From Lachnospiraceae bacterium (lineage in GTDB: Bacteria; Bacillota; Clostridia; Lachnospirales; Lachnospiraceae), in NCBI GenBank assembly GCA_017443065.1, contig JAFSPF010000077.1, positions 1 to 36,374 of the forward strand: DNA of 36,374 nucleotides, written 5' to 3'. A program made the translations under genes and the position numbers. Positions 24,270 through 32,185 of the stretch are shown piece after piece; position 1 is the stretch's first letter; the number at the start of each line of letters is the position of its first letter. The notes beneath the pieces are model-generated. The model did no database searches. It saw nothing but the letters and a program-made list of their open reading frames with translations, and was not told the origin of the DNA.

Positions 24270-24287
24270 TTATTATTATTATTGTTG
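24270..24287 (+). repeat. TTA/TTG trinucleotide repeat in the leader
   Basis: Four TTA units are followed by two TTG units between the promoter and the ribosome site (GAAAGAGGG). Length changes here would alter promoter-to-ribosome-site distance but not the reading frame. Confidence 0.6.
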
Positions 24288-24310
24288 TTTTAGGAAAGAG
24301 GGTGTGTTGT

Positions 24311-24991
24311 ATGAAGTCGTTCAAACGGGGGATGTCTCTGTTCTTTTCTGCTCTGTTCTTGTTTGTTTCGGTCTTTTCCACGGTGAAGATGGATGTGAGA
24401 GCGGCCGGGTCGTGGAATACCACACCGAACACGAATGGCTATCAGTATGTCAATTCATCGGGCGATGTCAGTGGTGTACAGCCGGTTGACGGCGTATATC
24501 AGGGGACCGATAACACCACCTTTGCACTGGATGCACCGATTGCCACGATTTATATTGATGAAAAAAAAGTAGACAGGGTTGCGGCCGCCCAAGAGGATAT
24601 GGTCAAAATAAATGAAACCACATGGGAAAACAGTGGGGAAGACAAGATTTTAAAGATTGAGGAACTCTGGAGAACCAATAACAAACTGGATAATAATCTG
24701 AAGGATTACCTGATGATAGGTAATGAACACAGCAGTACTTACGGGTTTGGGAGCTTTGGACACAACTATATGATGTTTGACCAGGCATTGGCAAAGAGTC
24801 AGGGCAATGGGCTGAACAAGGCTACAGATAACCACATCAAAGGTGATCTTGTTAGGTATACCTTCAAGGGTGCTGCGGAATATGCGGGAAAACCGGCAGA
24901 TGTAGTGATTACCTATTCCGATTTACATATTGTGCTGCAATCGAATATGGATAATGGTAAATATGAAGAACTGGATAAGCTTTTGATCTGA
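24311..24991 (+). CDS. Secreted N-terminal part of the surface protein
   Basis: The ATG at 24311 has AGAGGG eight bases upstream; the frame is open three codons further to a GTG, which is less likely. The first 32 or so residues are a signal peptide (MKSFKRGMSLFFSALFLFVS, then VRAAG at the likely cleavage site). The rest (to residue 226) is Asn/Asp-rich, with beta-like segments (TFALDAPIATIYIDEKKVD) and no domain I can name. If translation stops at the TGA, this would be a secreted soluble fragment of about 21 kDa. The stop cuts the frame in the middle of a structured-looking segment (YEELDKLLI, then SGNDVRTHSN after the stop). Confidence 0.65.
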   Translation: MKSFKRGMSLFFSALFLFVSVFSTVKMDVRAAGSWNTTPNTNGYQYVNSSGDVSGVQPVDGVYQGTDNTTFALDAPIATIYIDEKKVDRVAAAQEDMVKINETTWENSGEDKILKIEELWRTNNKLDNNLKDYLMIGNEHSSTYGFGSFGHNYMMFDQALAKSQGNGLNKATDNHIKGDLVRYTFKGAAEYAGKPADVVITYSDLHIVLQSNMDNGKYEELDKLLI

Positions 24992-25060
24992 AGCGGAAAT
25001 GATGTCCGGACGCATTCGAACAGGGGAACAAATGACGGCAACCAACGGTATGGCATCAAG

Positions 25061-27307
25061 GTGGATGCGAGAGTCCAGGTACTGCTTCAGGAAGATGGAT
25101 CAGTGATTGACGGAATATTTTATTTCAAGTCTGCAGACATAGATGTTTTTCGAGCAAAAAATAGCTATGGAGTATTAGGTTTTGGAGCGCTGTATGGCGC
25201 TGATAATAACTATAATTACTCGGAACAAATTCGGCTGAACAGCGGATTTGAGACAACAACTAAAGGATTTAGTCTGTTTCTTCCTGGCGGGGAAGCAGAT
25301 AATGAAGAAACATCTAGTGGCGCCGGAAATCAGAACAATCAAAATCGTACAAATAGTAAAACCCATCCCGGCTACAAGTCGATTGTGAAAACCGGTGAAA
25401 CAGACGGGCAGACATGGTATCGGATTGAACCGCAGGACCCAGAGGTCAAGGACAACCAGTATTCCATTTACAGTGGATTTCTTGCTGCGATAGACAATAA
25501 AAAGGGAGCTCATGTCACGGTCTGGAGTTCCGGTGGGGGAAAAGATAATAAGGGTGATAACGTATCCGTTGAGACCTATCTCCTTGCCGGTAATGCGGGC
25601 GGAAAGACGACAGGGACGTGGTATAACCTGAAATCATCAACTGAGACCATTGGCGGCCCTTATCCTGACACGGGTGGCACCATCCAGACAACAAGTTGGG
25701 GCAATGAGAGCGGTACATTGGCTCTCGGAGATCGTGAAAGGCTTTTAGGACCCACAACCCTTACGGTCTCCGGCGGAAAAACCATCACCTATACCCTGAC
25801 ACCAGAAGTCGATAATGGGTATGTGCTGAAACAGCTGATCGCATCAGACGGTACTATCATTTACAATAATACGGGAAGCGACGACGTTCCTATCAGGAAC
25901 ACTACGGGTTGGACAAATAATAAAAGAGAAAGCCAACCCTTGAATGGTGGCCAAAAAGAGGAACTAAGCTATACCGTTTCCAATGATACCCACCCTGTTA
26001 CAGGTGAACCGAAGAGCTACACGTTCACGTTTAAAAATGTCCAGCAGGATCATGCCATCCATGTAGTCTGGCAGAAAAAGTATTACGAGACCTATGAGTT
26101 TAAGATGGACGATGGCAGTTCAGTTCCTGCGGAGGTGACGGCTCTTCTGCCGGAACGCGCCACCGCCGGCAAGGAAAAGCGTTTCTGGGAAAAGGAGCCG
26201 ATCGCGCCCGCGTCTCCGTGGGATCATGTTAATAATGTGCCGAAAGACGAGGTCATTGTTACGGATGGCGCGACAAAATATAAATACAGCTTCCTGCGCT
26301 ATGAGGACAATTACAGCCCGTCTTACACCTATACGGACTATAATCACGGCTCGGGAGAGTATTATACCACCGGTGCCGGCGGTGCGCCCGCGCCCCGCAG
26401 CACCGTCAGACAAAACATTCATTTTACCGGTTACTGGAAAAAGACGCCTGCGTACACGGAGTCATACAGTTACAACCAGTATCTGGATGAAGACAACAAT
26501 CCGAAGCCCGTGGCTGAGTTGCCGTCAGAAGTAACAGATACGAAACCCGACAGGGCGGAATGGTACGCGGACGGTGAAACGGTAATTCCGGCGAATCCTA
26601 CTAAGACAAAGGTTACACACGGCGGATTTGATTATGTATTCCGCGGCTGGGACAAAGATTTTGCCATTGTCAACGGTGCGGACGTGGCCTTTGCGGGCAA
26701 GTGGAAGAGGGTTGCCGCCGGCACGCCGACCTTTACGGAGAAGTATGTCTATCAGCTGCGGGGCGGCGGAGATCTCCCGGATGCAGTAAAGGACACGCTA
26801 CCGCTTCGTGCGTATCAGTACTTTAACCATGAAACGGTTTCCGCGGCCAATCCGCGTTCCGCCCTGGCGCCCGACGAAGAATTGCGTGTGACGGTGGACG
26901 GTGTCACCTATGTATTCAGAGGCTGGGAAAATAATACGGCCGAGGTGAAAGACGGGGATGTAAAATTTGTCGGAATATGGGAAGTGCTGCACGACCCGCA
27001 GCCGCAACCACAGCCGCAACCCGATCCGGACCCGCAACCACAGCCGCAACCCGATCCGGATCCGCAACCGCAGCCCGATCCGGCGCCGACACCTGCACCG
27101 CAGCCGGAACCGGCTCCGGCTCCTGCAGCGACGCCCGTAAATGTGACGGTGGATCCGCCTTTGGGTGCCGTCCCTTACGCGGATGTGAACCTGACCCAGG
27201 TGAACGCGCCGCAGACCGGAACGGATCTGCAGATCTTACCGGAGCTGCTGTTGCTGACAACCTCCGTAGGAGGAGTGATCCGGTTCCGGAAAAAGCGGAA
27301 ACGCTGA
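25061..27307 (+). CDS. C-terminal part of the surface protein with SHIRT-like repeats and sorting signal
   Basis: This part has no signal peptide, and its first possible start (GTG at 25061) has no ribosome site, so it is probably not made on its own. It contains an Asn/Gly-rich beta region (to about nt 26060). Three SHIRT-like repeats of about 85-120 residues follow at about 26081-26440, 26451-26712 and 26727-26985. They share the order LPxxVxxxLPxRA, then F-RGW and FxGxW (for example YVFRGWENN and VKFVGIW). Next are a Pro-Gln-Asp spacer and a wall-sorting signal: APQTG at 27206-27220, a hydrophobic stretch and the basic tail FRKKRKR. SHIRT domains form stiff rods in streptococcal adhesins, so an extended adhesin is likely. 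Confidence 0.7.
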   Translation: MDARVQVLLQEDGSVIDGIFYFKSADIDVFRAKNSYGVLGFGALYGADNNYNYSEQIRLNSGFETTTKGFSLFLPGGEADNEETSSGAGNQNNQNRTNSKTHPGYKSIVKTGETDGQTWYRIEPQDPEVKDNQYSIYSGFLAAIDNKKGAHVTVWSSGGGKDNKGDNVSVETYLLAGNAGGKTTGTWYNLKSSTETIGGPYPDTGGTIQTTSWGNESGTLALGDRERLLGPTTLTVSGGKTITYTLTPEVDNGYVLKQLIASDGTIIYNNTGSDDVPIRNTTGWTNNKRESQPLNGGQKEELSYTVSNDTHPVTGEPKSYTFTFKNVQQDHAIHVVWQKKYYETYEFKMDDGSSVPAEVTALLPERATAGKEKRFWEKEPIAPASPWDHVNNVPKDEVIVTDGATKYKYSFLRYEDNYSPSYTYTDYNHGSGEYYTTGAGGAPAPRSTVRQNIHFTGYWKKTPAYTESYSYNQYLDEDNNPKPVAELPSEVTDTKPDRAEWYADGETVIPANPTKTKVTHGGFDYVFRGWDKDFAIVNGADVAFAGKWKRVAAGTPTFTEKYVYQLRGGGDLPDAVKDTLPLRAYQYFNHETVSAANPRSALAPDEELRVTVDGVTYVFRGWENNTAEVKDGDVKFVGIWEVLHDPQPQPQPQPDPDPQPQPQPDPDPQPQPDPAPTPAPQPEPAPAPAATPVNVTVDPPLGAVPYADVNLTQVNAPQTGTDLQILPELLLLTTSVGGVIRFRKKRKR
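27002..27082 (+). repeat. 30-bp tandem repeat in the proline-rich spacer
   Basis: A 30-bp unit (CCGCAACCACAGCC and so on) occurs at 27002-27031 and 27032-27061, differing only at the last base; a shorter copy follows to about 27082. It encodes PQPQPQPDPD-type repeats that span the cell wall. Copy number may vary among strains. Confidence 0.75.
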
Positions 27308-27314
27308 TATAGCA

Positions 27315-27334
27315 TAAAAGAGAACCGTCCCTTT
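27315..27334. terminator. Weak two-way terminator between convergent genes
   Basis: AAAAGAGA (27315-27322) and TCCCTTTT (27327-27334) pair with one mismatch around a 4-nt loop, giving a T-run on each strand. It lies between the stop of the surface protein gene and the stop of the minus-strand lipoprotein gene. Confidence 0.35.
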
Positions 27335-27348
27335 TGTGCCCTTTTCGC

Positions 27349-28743
27349 CTACAGCTGCCGGAACTGCTTTCCGTCCGTGGAGAACCAGACGTCTTCCGCG
27401 TTGAAAATAATGACAAACTGCGGCCTGGCGACAATCTTATGCCAGCCTTCGCCCGGGGTGACGTCCGTGATTTCCTCCGGCTCAGCCCCCTCCGCTTTGG
27501 TGTAGAATTTCCCCTCTGACTGCCAGAGGAGCCGCTTTTCTTTTTCATAGTACGCAAACGCACTGACGGCCATGTCCGTCAGCTGCTCTTCGGCGGGCGT
27601 TTCCGCGGAGGTATCCGTGCGGAAGAGCCCGTCGGTATCTTCCTTTTGGTACAGCACGGTATTGCCGTCGGAAAGGAGCGTTATGTCGAGGAAGTTTGTG
27701 ACGCCCCCGGCAACCTGTCCTGGCGCATAGCTTTCATCCAGACGGTACAGGGCACCTCGGTTAAGATAAACCGTATCCCGGAAATCACGGACCCCGACGT
27801 ACTGGCTCTGGACAAATCCGCCCATACTGTGCCAGGTCTCCGCGCCGTAAGGCGCAAAGAAATAGGCCGGCATGGGATCCGCCGTGGCGATCTTTTCCCC
27901 GTTTTTGTAAAGGTGCATGCCGTCCGAATGCGCCAGGAAATACTGCGAGCCGTCCGCGTTGATGCAGGCCGTGCCACCGCCGGTAAAAGGCGCCGGTGTT
28001 GCCGACCCCAGCTCCGTTTTCTTTCCGTCCGTCACGCCGATCATGACAAAGTCACGGCGGCTGCCCTGCATATAAACGAGGCACCTGCCGTCATTTGTCA
28101 CATGCACCGGATAAATCATATCCGCGGAGGCGGCAACGTCCGTCGTTTCTGTGCCGTTGAAATGCTTCAGGCGGTAGATTCCGTCATCCGTTTCCGTATA
28201 GAGCAGATGCGCTCCGTCCACGGAAAAGACCGGTTCTATGCGTGATTCCAAGATTTCGGAGAGCGTGACGGCCTCCTCTCCCCGTACAAGGACCAGATCA
28301 CCGGCGAGTTGCTTTCGAGGATCATTCTCCTTTTTGCGGCGCGTGTAGCAGAACGCATCTCCCAGGGGCGCCGTCACAAAAACGTAAGGCGTGTGCTCCG
28401 TGTCCGTATAGAACTCCCTGCCGTCCTTGCGGGCGGCAAGATAGTACTTATGATCGTCATCCGTCACGGCGGCGACCTGCAGGCTGCCGGTCAGGTTTTT
28501 CGGTGCGAAGTAAAGAAAGGATCCGGTTGCGCGTGTCAGTGTCCCGTCCGGTCCGACGGAGAAGGTACCGGAGGTGCTGCTTCCCTGTATGGGCGTATAG
28601 GAATAGGTTTCGCTGACCTCCACGTATTTGGACTGGGCACCGCTCCCCTGCGCACCGCCGCAGCCCCCCAGCAGGGAGAGCGTAAGTAAGGCGGCAGCAA
28701 GTCTTGCCGGGCGCAGTGCTTTTATGACATGCTTGTATTTCAT
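27349..28743 (-). CDS. Propeller-like lipoprotein, second of a pair
   Basis: The 464-residue protein has a lipoprotein signal with lipobox LLGGC (Cys28). The rest is built of short repeated beta units with Gly/Asp turns (DGAHLLYTETDDGIYRL, DGSQYFLAHSDGMHLYKNGE, DGNTVLYQKEDTDGLFR), as in TolB or WD40-type beta-propellers. I recognise no enzyme motif. It ends VWFSTDGKQFRQL, much like the end of its upstream neighbour (NYFSMDGETFIPV), so the two are probably diverged copies. The ATG has GGGAGG upstream and lies 24 nt after the first gene, so they form an operon. It is likely membrane-tethered on the outer face. Function is unknown. Confidence 0.85.
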   Translation of the reverse strand: MKYKHVIKALRPARLAAALLTLSLLGGCGGAQGSGAQSKYVEVSETYSYTPIQGSSTSGTFSVGPDGTLTRATGSFLYFAPKNLTGSLQVAAVTDDDHKYYLAARKDGREFYTDTEHTPYVFVTAPLGDAFCYTRRKKENDPRKQLAGDLVLVRGEEAVTLSEILESRIEPVFSVDGAHLLYTETDDGIYRLKHFNGTETTDVAASADMIYPVHVTNDGRCLVYMQGSRRDFVMIGVTDGKKTELGSATPAPFTGGGTACINADGSQYFLAHSDGMHLYKNGEKIATADPMPAYFFAPYGAETWHSMGGFVQSQYVGVRDFRDTVYLNRGALYRLDESYAPGQVAGGVTNFLDITLLSDGNTVLYQKEDTDGLFRTDTSAETPAEEQLTDMAVSAFAYYEKEKRLLWQSEGKFYTKAEGAEPEEITDVTPGEGWHKIVARPQFVIIFNAEDVWFSTDGKQFRQL

Positions 28744-28767
28744 GGGTACCTCCCTTTGTTACTTTTT

Positions 28768-30375
28768 TTATTTGGCCTCGGCGGTGACGGGGATAAAGGT
28801 TTCGCCGTCCATCGAAAAATAGTTTCCTTTATCCGTGCGAATGTTCAGCACGCCATCCGCCGTGTAGTTGACGGAATCACACTTTCCGGTGACCCCTTCC
28901 ACAGGCTCCGGCGCGGCGCCGCCGTCGGAAACGTAACACTGTTCTTCTTCAAAGAAAAAGACGCGCTTTGTGTCGCCGAAGAATCTGTATTTATATCCCA
29001 CATCGGAAAATGCCCGGTCGCTGTCCAGCCAGGTATTTTCCGTCAGGAGGCTTTCCTTCCCCGTCTGCAGATCAAGGTAATACAGCTTGAGTTCCTGTGA
29101 ATAGCAGAGCGCTTCCCCGTCGGCGGATACGTTGAAGGAATCCACCGCTTTTTCCAGAAGGCATTCCGGGACGTCGGGCATCACCGTCGCATCCGCGGGG
29201 CGGTAGGAAGCCTCGCGGTAGTCCCGGATACGGAATACGCCCGCAGCGGTGTGATAATACAGGTCTTTTCCGTCATTGCGAAGCCATATTCTTCCTGGGT
29301 GCATCTGTTCCGTCGTCAGAGTGACGGTATCGACGTTTCCGTTATCGGGGAAGAAGAAGATGTGTCCGTCGGAGGAGTAAAAAATCAGGTCCGCAAGCGT
29401 CTCCGTTTGATAAACCGCGGGTCTTCCGAGCATGTTGTTGAAAAACATCGGAATCCCTTCGGGCCCGTAAAGCTGGCAGGGCTCGGAAGAGGGCATTTCC
29501 CAGCGCAGTTCACCGTTTTTCACAAAATTCAGTTTTGTGCCGTCATGATAGACAAATTCGCTGCCGTCTTCATTCAGGAAGCAGTAGACAAAGAAGGTAT
29601 TCACATCCTTGAACAGCTGCGCCTGCTTTCCCTTTTCCAGATAAAAGACAGGCATTTCCTGCGCGAAAATATCCGCAAGACCGTAGTACAGGCGCGCACC
29701 GTCATCCGAGACAAAGAGGGGCGCAAGGGAATCCGCCTCCGCGGCGATCTCCCTGCTTTCCGATCCGTCATACAGCATCAGGCGGAAAAGTCCGTCCTTT
29801 TCCACCGTATAGAGAAAGAACTTTCCGTTTCCGGACAGACAGCCGGCAAAGGTTTCGTCCGTATGGTCAATCTTTTCTTCCTTGCCGTTCCGGAAGAGAT
29901 AAATGTCCTTTCCCGGGAGCTCCGCCGTGCAGAAGAAGGTGGTGCTGCCGTCTGCGCTGATCCCGATGCACTCGCTACCCTTTCCCACATAGACATCTGC
30001 ACGTGTAAAATCATTTCCCTGATAAAAATGATGCAGGGTGCCGGCCAATGCGCCGTTAAAGTTAAGAACGCACAGAAACACCATGGACGTCCGGTCTGCG
30101 CTGTGGTCATAGAGATTCGCGTCCGTACGCAGAAACTGCGGCTCCGCTCCCTGCCGGTACAGGGTAAAGCCCGCAGGCCCTCCGCTGCTTCGCACGGCTT
30201 CCGTCTGTCTCACAACATAGATGCGTCCGGCGTCCGCCGTTTGCGAACCGCCTGCCGTTGCCCCGCCCGTCGTGCCGCTTCCTGCGCCCTGCGAACAGGC
30301 GGAGAGCAGGAGACATGCTGCCGTCATCCATGCAGACAGCCTCATTTTTGTGTTTTTTGGTTTTTGTGTGTGCAT
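28768..30375 (-). CDS. Propeller-like lipoprotein, first of a pair
   Basis: The 535-residue protein has a signal with lipobox LLSAC (Cys27), then a Gly/Thr/Ser-rich linker. Repeated beta units with ISADGSTTFF, LSGNGKFFLYTVEKDGLFRL and VSDDGARLYYGLAD patterns follow, as expected of a propeller of about seven blades. The ATG at 30375 has a GGGGGG-rich ribosome site eight bases upstream; the later ATG at residue 11 has none. Several Cys occur in the blades but no catalytic set is visible. The promoter just upstream carries a 12-bp palindrome. With its partner it may sense or bind something at the cell surface, but nothing in the sequence shows what. Confidence 0.85.
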   Translation of the reverse strand: MHTQKPKNTKMRLSAWMTAACLLLSACSQGAGSGTTGGATAGGSQTADAGRIYVVRQTEAVRSSGGPAGFTLYRQGAEPQFLRTDANLYDHSADRTSMVFLCVLNFNGALAGTLHHFYQGNDFTRADVYVGKGSECIGISADGSTTFFCTAELPGKDIYLFRNGKEEKIDHTDETFAGCLSGNGKFFLYTVEKDGLFRLMLYDGSESREIAAEADSLAPLFVSDDGARLYYGLADIFAQEMPVFYLEKGKQAQLFKDVNTFFVYCFLNEDGSEFVYHDGTKLNFVKNGELRWEMPSSEPCQLYGPEGIPMFFNNMLGRPAVYQTETLADLIFYSSDGHIFFFPDNGNVDTVTLTTEQMHPGRIWLRNDGKDLYYHTAAGVFRIRDYREASYRPADATVMPDVPECLLEKAVDSFNVSADGEALCYSQELKLYYLDLQTGKESLLTENTWLDSDRAFSDVGYKYRFFGDTKRVFFFEEEQCYVSDGGAAPEPVEGVTGKCDSVNYTADGVLNIRTDKGNYFSMDGETFIPVTAEAK

Positions 30376-30382
30376 AAGAATT

Positions 30383-30431
30383 CCCCCCTCATAATATATA
30401 AATTTTATGAGGGGGGAGGTGTAAATGTCAA
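30383..30431 (-). promoter_or_regulatory. Lipoprotein operon promoter with 12-bp palindrome
   Basis: On the minus strand TTGACA (plus 30426-30431), an 18-nt spacer and TAAAAT (plus 30402-30407) make a good promoter. CCCCCCTCATAA (30383-30394) and TTATGAGGGGGG (30405-30416) are perfect reverse complements 10 nt apart. They overlap the spacer, the -10 box and the ribosome site. As one arm lies upstream of the transcription start, the palindrome cannot form in the RNA and looks like a repressor site. Confidence 0.75.
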
Positions 30432-30457
30432 GATTGCGGAACGAGCCCGCAGAAGCG

Positions 30458-32155
30458 TCAGTTAAAGTTGTACTCCGTCACGATCTTTTCCCGCTTCGAG
30501 GTCTGGTCATGGAAGTACTCATAATTGCAGATGCCGAGGTAGGAGCCGGAGATGTTATACACCTGGTCATAACCGTTGGCCTGTAAGGCGAGCAGCGCGT
30601 TATAGGAACGCTGCGAGGAACGGCAGTGCAGGTACACCGGCTTGTTCTTCGGGATCTCCTTCATGCGCCCGCGGAACTCGCTCAAGGGAATGTTCTTCGC
30701 GCCCTTGATGTGACCGAGCTTAAATTCGCCGGGCTCACGCACGTCGATGATGAGGGCCTTGTCCTTCACAAGCTTGCGCACTTCAGTAACCTTCACCTGC
30801 TTGAACCTGCCGTAAAGGATGTTGAGCGCGACCAGCGCCGCGTGGTTGACGACATCCTTGGCCGTCGAATAGGCGGGCGAGTAGCAGAGCTCCAGTTCCT
30901 TCAAGTCTTCGAGCGTGCCGCCCATCTGGATCAGGGTGGCGATGACATCAATGCGCTTGTCCGCCGTGCCCTTGCCGATCGCCTGGGCGCCGAGGATCTT
31001 GCCGGTCGGATATTCGAAGATCAGCTTGAAGTGCATCGGGTTGGAGCCGGGCATCAGGCCGACCTTGTCGCCGGGGATGACGTAAACGAAATCATAGTTG
31101 ATGCCGGCGGCCTTGCAGGCCTTTTCGTTGAGGCCCGTGCAGGCGGCATTCAAGTCAAAGACGCGGACGCAGGAGGAGCCGACCACACCCTTGTTGTTGT
31201 GCGGGATGCCGTACATCGCGTCCGCGGCGGCACGCGCCTGGCGCTGTGCGGGACCGGCCATCGTGAGGCGTCCCGGCTTGTGGGTGAGCTGATTGTAAAC
31301 CTCGATCGCGTCGCCGACCGCGTAGATATCCGGGTCGGAGGTGAGGTAGTTGTGGTCCACCTTGATCGCGCCGGTTGTGCCGAGCTCCAGGCCCGCCTTC
31401 TCCGCGAGCTCCGTCTCCGGACGCACGCCGATCGCCAGCACCACGGCCTGGGCCTTGACCTTCTTGCCGTTCGCGAGCGTCACCTCGGAAGCGCCGATCG
31501 ATTTCACACCGGAGCCGAGCAGGAGCGTCACGCCCTTGTCATGCATCTCGCGGTGCAGGATCTGCGCCATGTCCTCGTCAAAGGGCGTCATGACCTGGTC
31601 CATCGCCTCGATCAGGGTGACGTTGTAGCCGCCCTCCCTTAAGTTTTCCGCGGCCTCCATGCCGATGAAGCCGCCGCCGATGACGGCAATGTCCTTCACC
31701 TTGTTCTTGCGGATGTAATTGTCCAGCGCCGCGATGTCCACGACGTTGCGGATGGTGAAAACGTTCTTGTTGTTCACGCCGGCGATCGCCTTCGGCTTGA
31801 CCGGTGCGGCACCGGGAGAAAGGAAGAGCTTGTCATAGGCTTCTTCCGTCTTCTTGCCGGTCTTCACGTTCTTCACCGTGATTGTCTTTTTCTTGCGGTT
31901 GATGGCCGTGACCTCATAGCCCACGCGCGCGTCGATGTTGTACTGATTTTTGAACTGCTTGGGATCCATCAGCACGAGGTCGGTGGAATGCGCGACCGTA
32001 CGCGAGAGGAAGAAGGGCAGGCAGCAGTTCGAGAAGGACACGTTCGGGCCGCGCTCGAACATGATGATCTTTGCGTCCTCATCAATGCGCCTTGCTCTTG
32101 CCGCGACGGATGCACCGCCTGCCACACCGCCGACAATCAGAATACGTTTGCTCAT
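30458..32155 (-). CDS. cdr: CoA-disulfide reductase with C-terminal rhodanese domain
   Basis: These flavoproteins use NAD(P)H to reduce CoA disulfide, CoA persulfide or polysulfide; the rhodanese part passes sulfane sulfur to the redox site. The 565-residue protein has the FAD motif GGVAGGAS (9-16), the active-site Cys at 44 with an extra Cys45 (SFSNCCLPFF), an NAD motif GGGFIG (160-165), the second FAD motif YAVGDA (278-283), a dimer domain to about 455 and a rhodanese domain (about 456-550) with active Cys511 in HCRSSQRS. The frame extends three codons to a GTG, but the ATG at 32155 sits six bases after GGAGGTG. It is the last gene of the sulfur operon. Confidence 0.93.
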   Translation of the reverse strand: MSKRILIVGGVAGGASVAARARRIDEDAKIIMFERGPNVSFSNCCLPFFLSRTVAHSTDLVLMDPKQFKNQYNIDARVGYEVTAINRKKKTITVKNVKTGKKTEEAYDKLFLSPGAAPVKPKAIAGVNNKNVFTIRNVVDIAALDNYIRKNKVKDIAVIGGGFIGMEAAENLREGGYNVTLIEAMDQVMTPFDEDMAQILHREMHDKGVTLLLGSGVKSIGASEVTLANGKKVKAQAVVLAIGVRPETELAEKAGLELGTTGAIKVDHNYLTSDPDIYAVGDAIEVYNQLTHKPGRLTMAGPAQRQARAAADAMYGIPHNNKGVVGSSCVRVFDLNAACTGLNEKACKAAGINYDFVYVIPGDKVGLMPGSNPMHFKLIFEYPTGKILGAQAIGKGTADKRIDVIATLIQMGGTLEDLKELELCYSPAYSTAKDVVNHAALVALNILYGRFKQVKVTEVRKLVKDKALIIDVREPGEFKLGHIKGAKNIPLSEFRGRMKEIPKNKPVYLHCRSSQRSYNALLALQANGYDQVYNISGSYLGICNYEYFHDQTSKREKIVTEYNFN

Positions 32156-32185
32156 AAGAAACACCTCCGTAAAAGTTGTGTTGTG

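Larger units (their letters stand above)
23940..24310. other. Intergenic region between two divergent genes
   Basis: With 23857-23939 this forms a 454-base region that separates the minus-strand HExxH gene from the plus-strand surface protein gene. It holds a 12-bp inverted repeat (24041-24089), a 13-bp imperfect direct repeat (24167-24222), a strong promoter (24222-24250) and a TTA/TTG repeat (24270-24287). A minus-strand frame from about 24174 to 23917 stays open and reads like a protein fragment (DEHGCEECRYVMEGQTVRAQ). It lacks a good start or ribosome site, and I could not assign it. Confidence 0.6.
24311..27307 (+). pseudogene. Wall-anchored SHIRT-type surface protein split by one TGA
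   Basis: One reading frame runs from the ATG at 24311 to the stop at 27305-27307 (998 residues), broken only by TGA at 24989-24991 (codon 227). Both sides are in the same frame and read like one protein: signal peptide at one end, wall anchor at the other. Only the intact form would make sense, because neither half has both export and anchoring signals. Base composition in the first two thirds is more AT-rich than the neighbours, which suggests acquisition. A recent nonsense change, a sequencing error or recoding are the options; TGG (Trp) or CGA (Arg) are single-base alternatives. Its parts are described separately. Confidence 0.75.

Noticed and set aside
24989-24991. Selenocysteine at the in-frame TGA
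   Set aside because: There is no selenoprotein family match, no SECIS-like stem seen just after the codon, and the residue lies in a wall protein with no redox motif.
30626-31642. Plus-strand frame of 338 codons opposite the CoA-disulfide reductase
   Set aside because: The reductase motifs on the minus strand are unmistakable; this is a codon-bias shadow.
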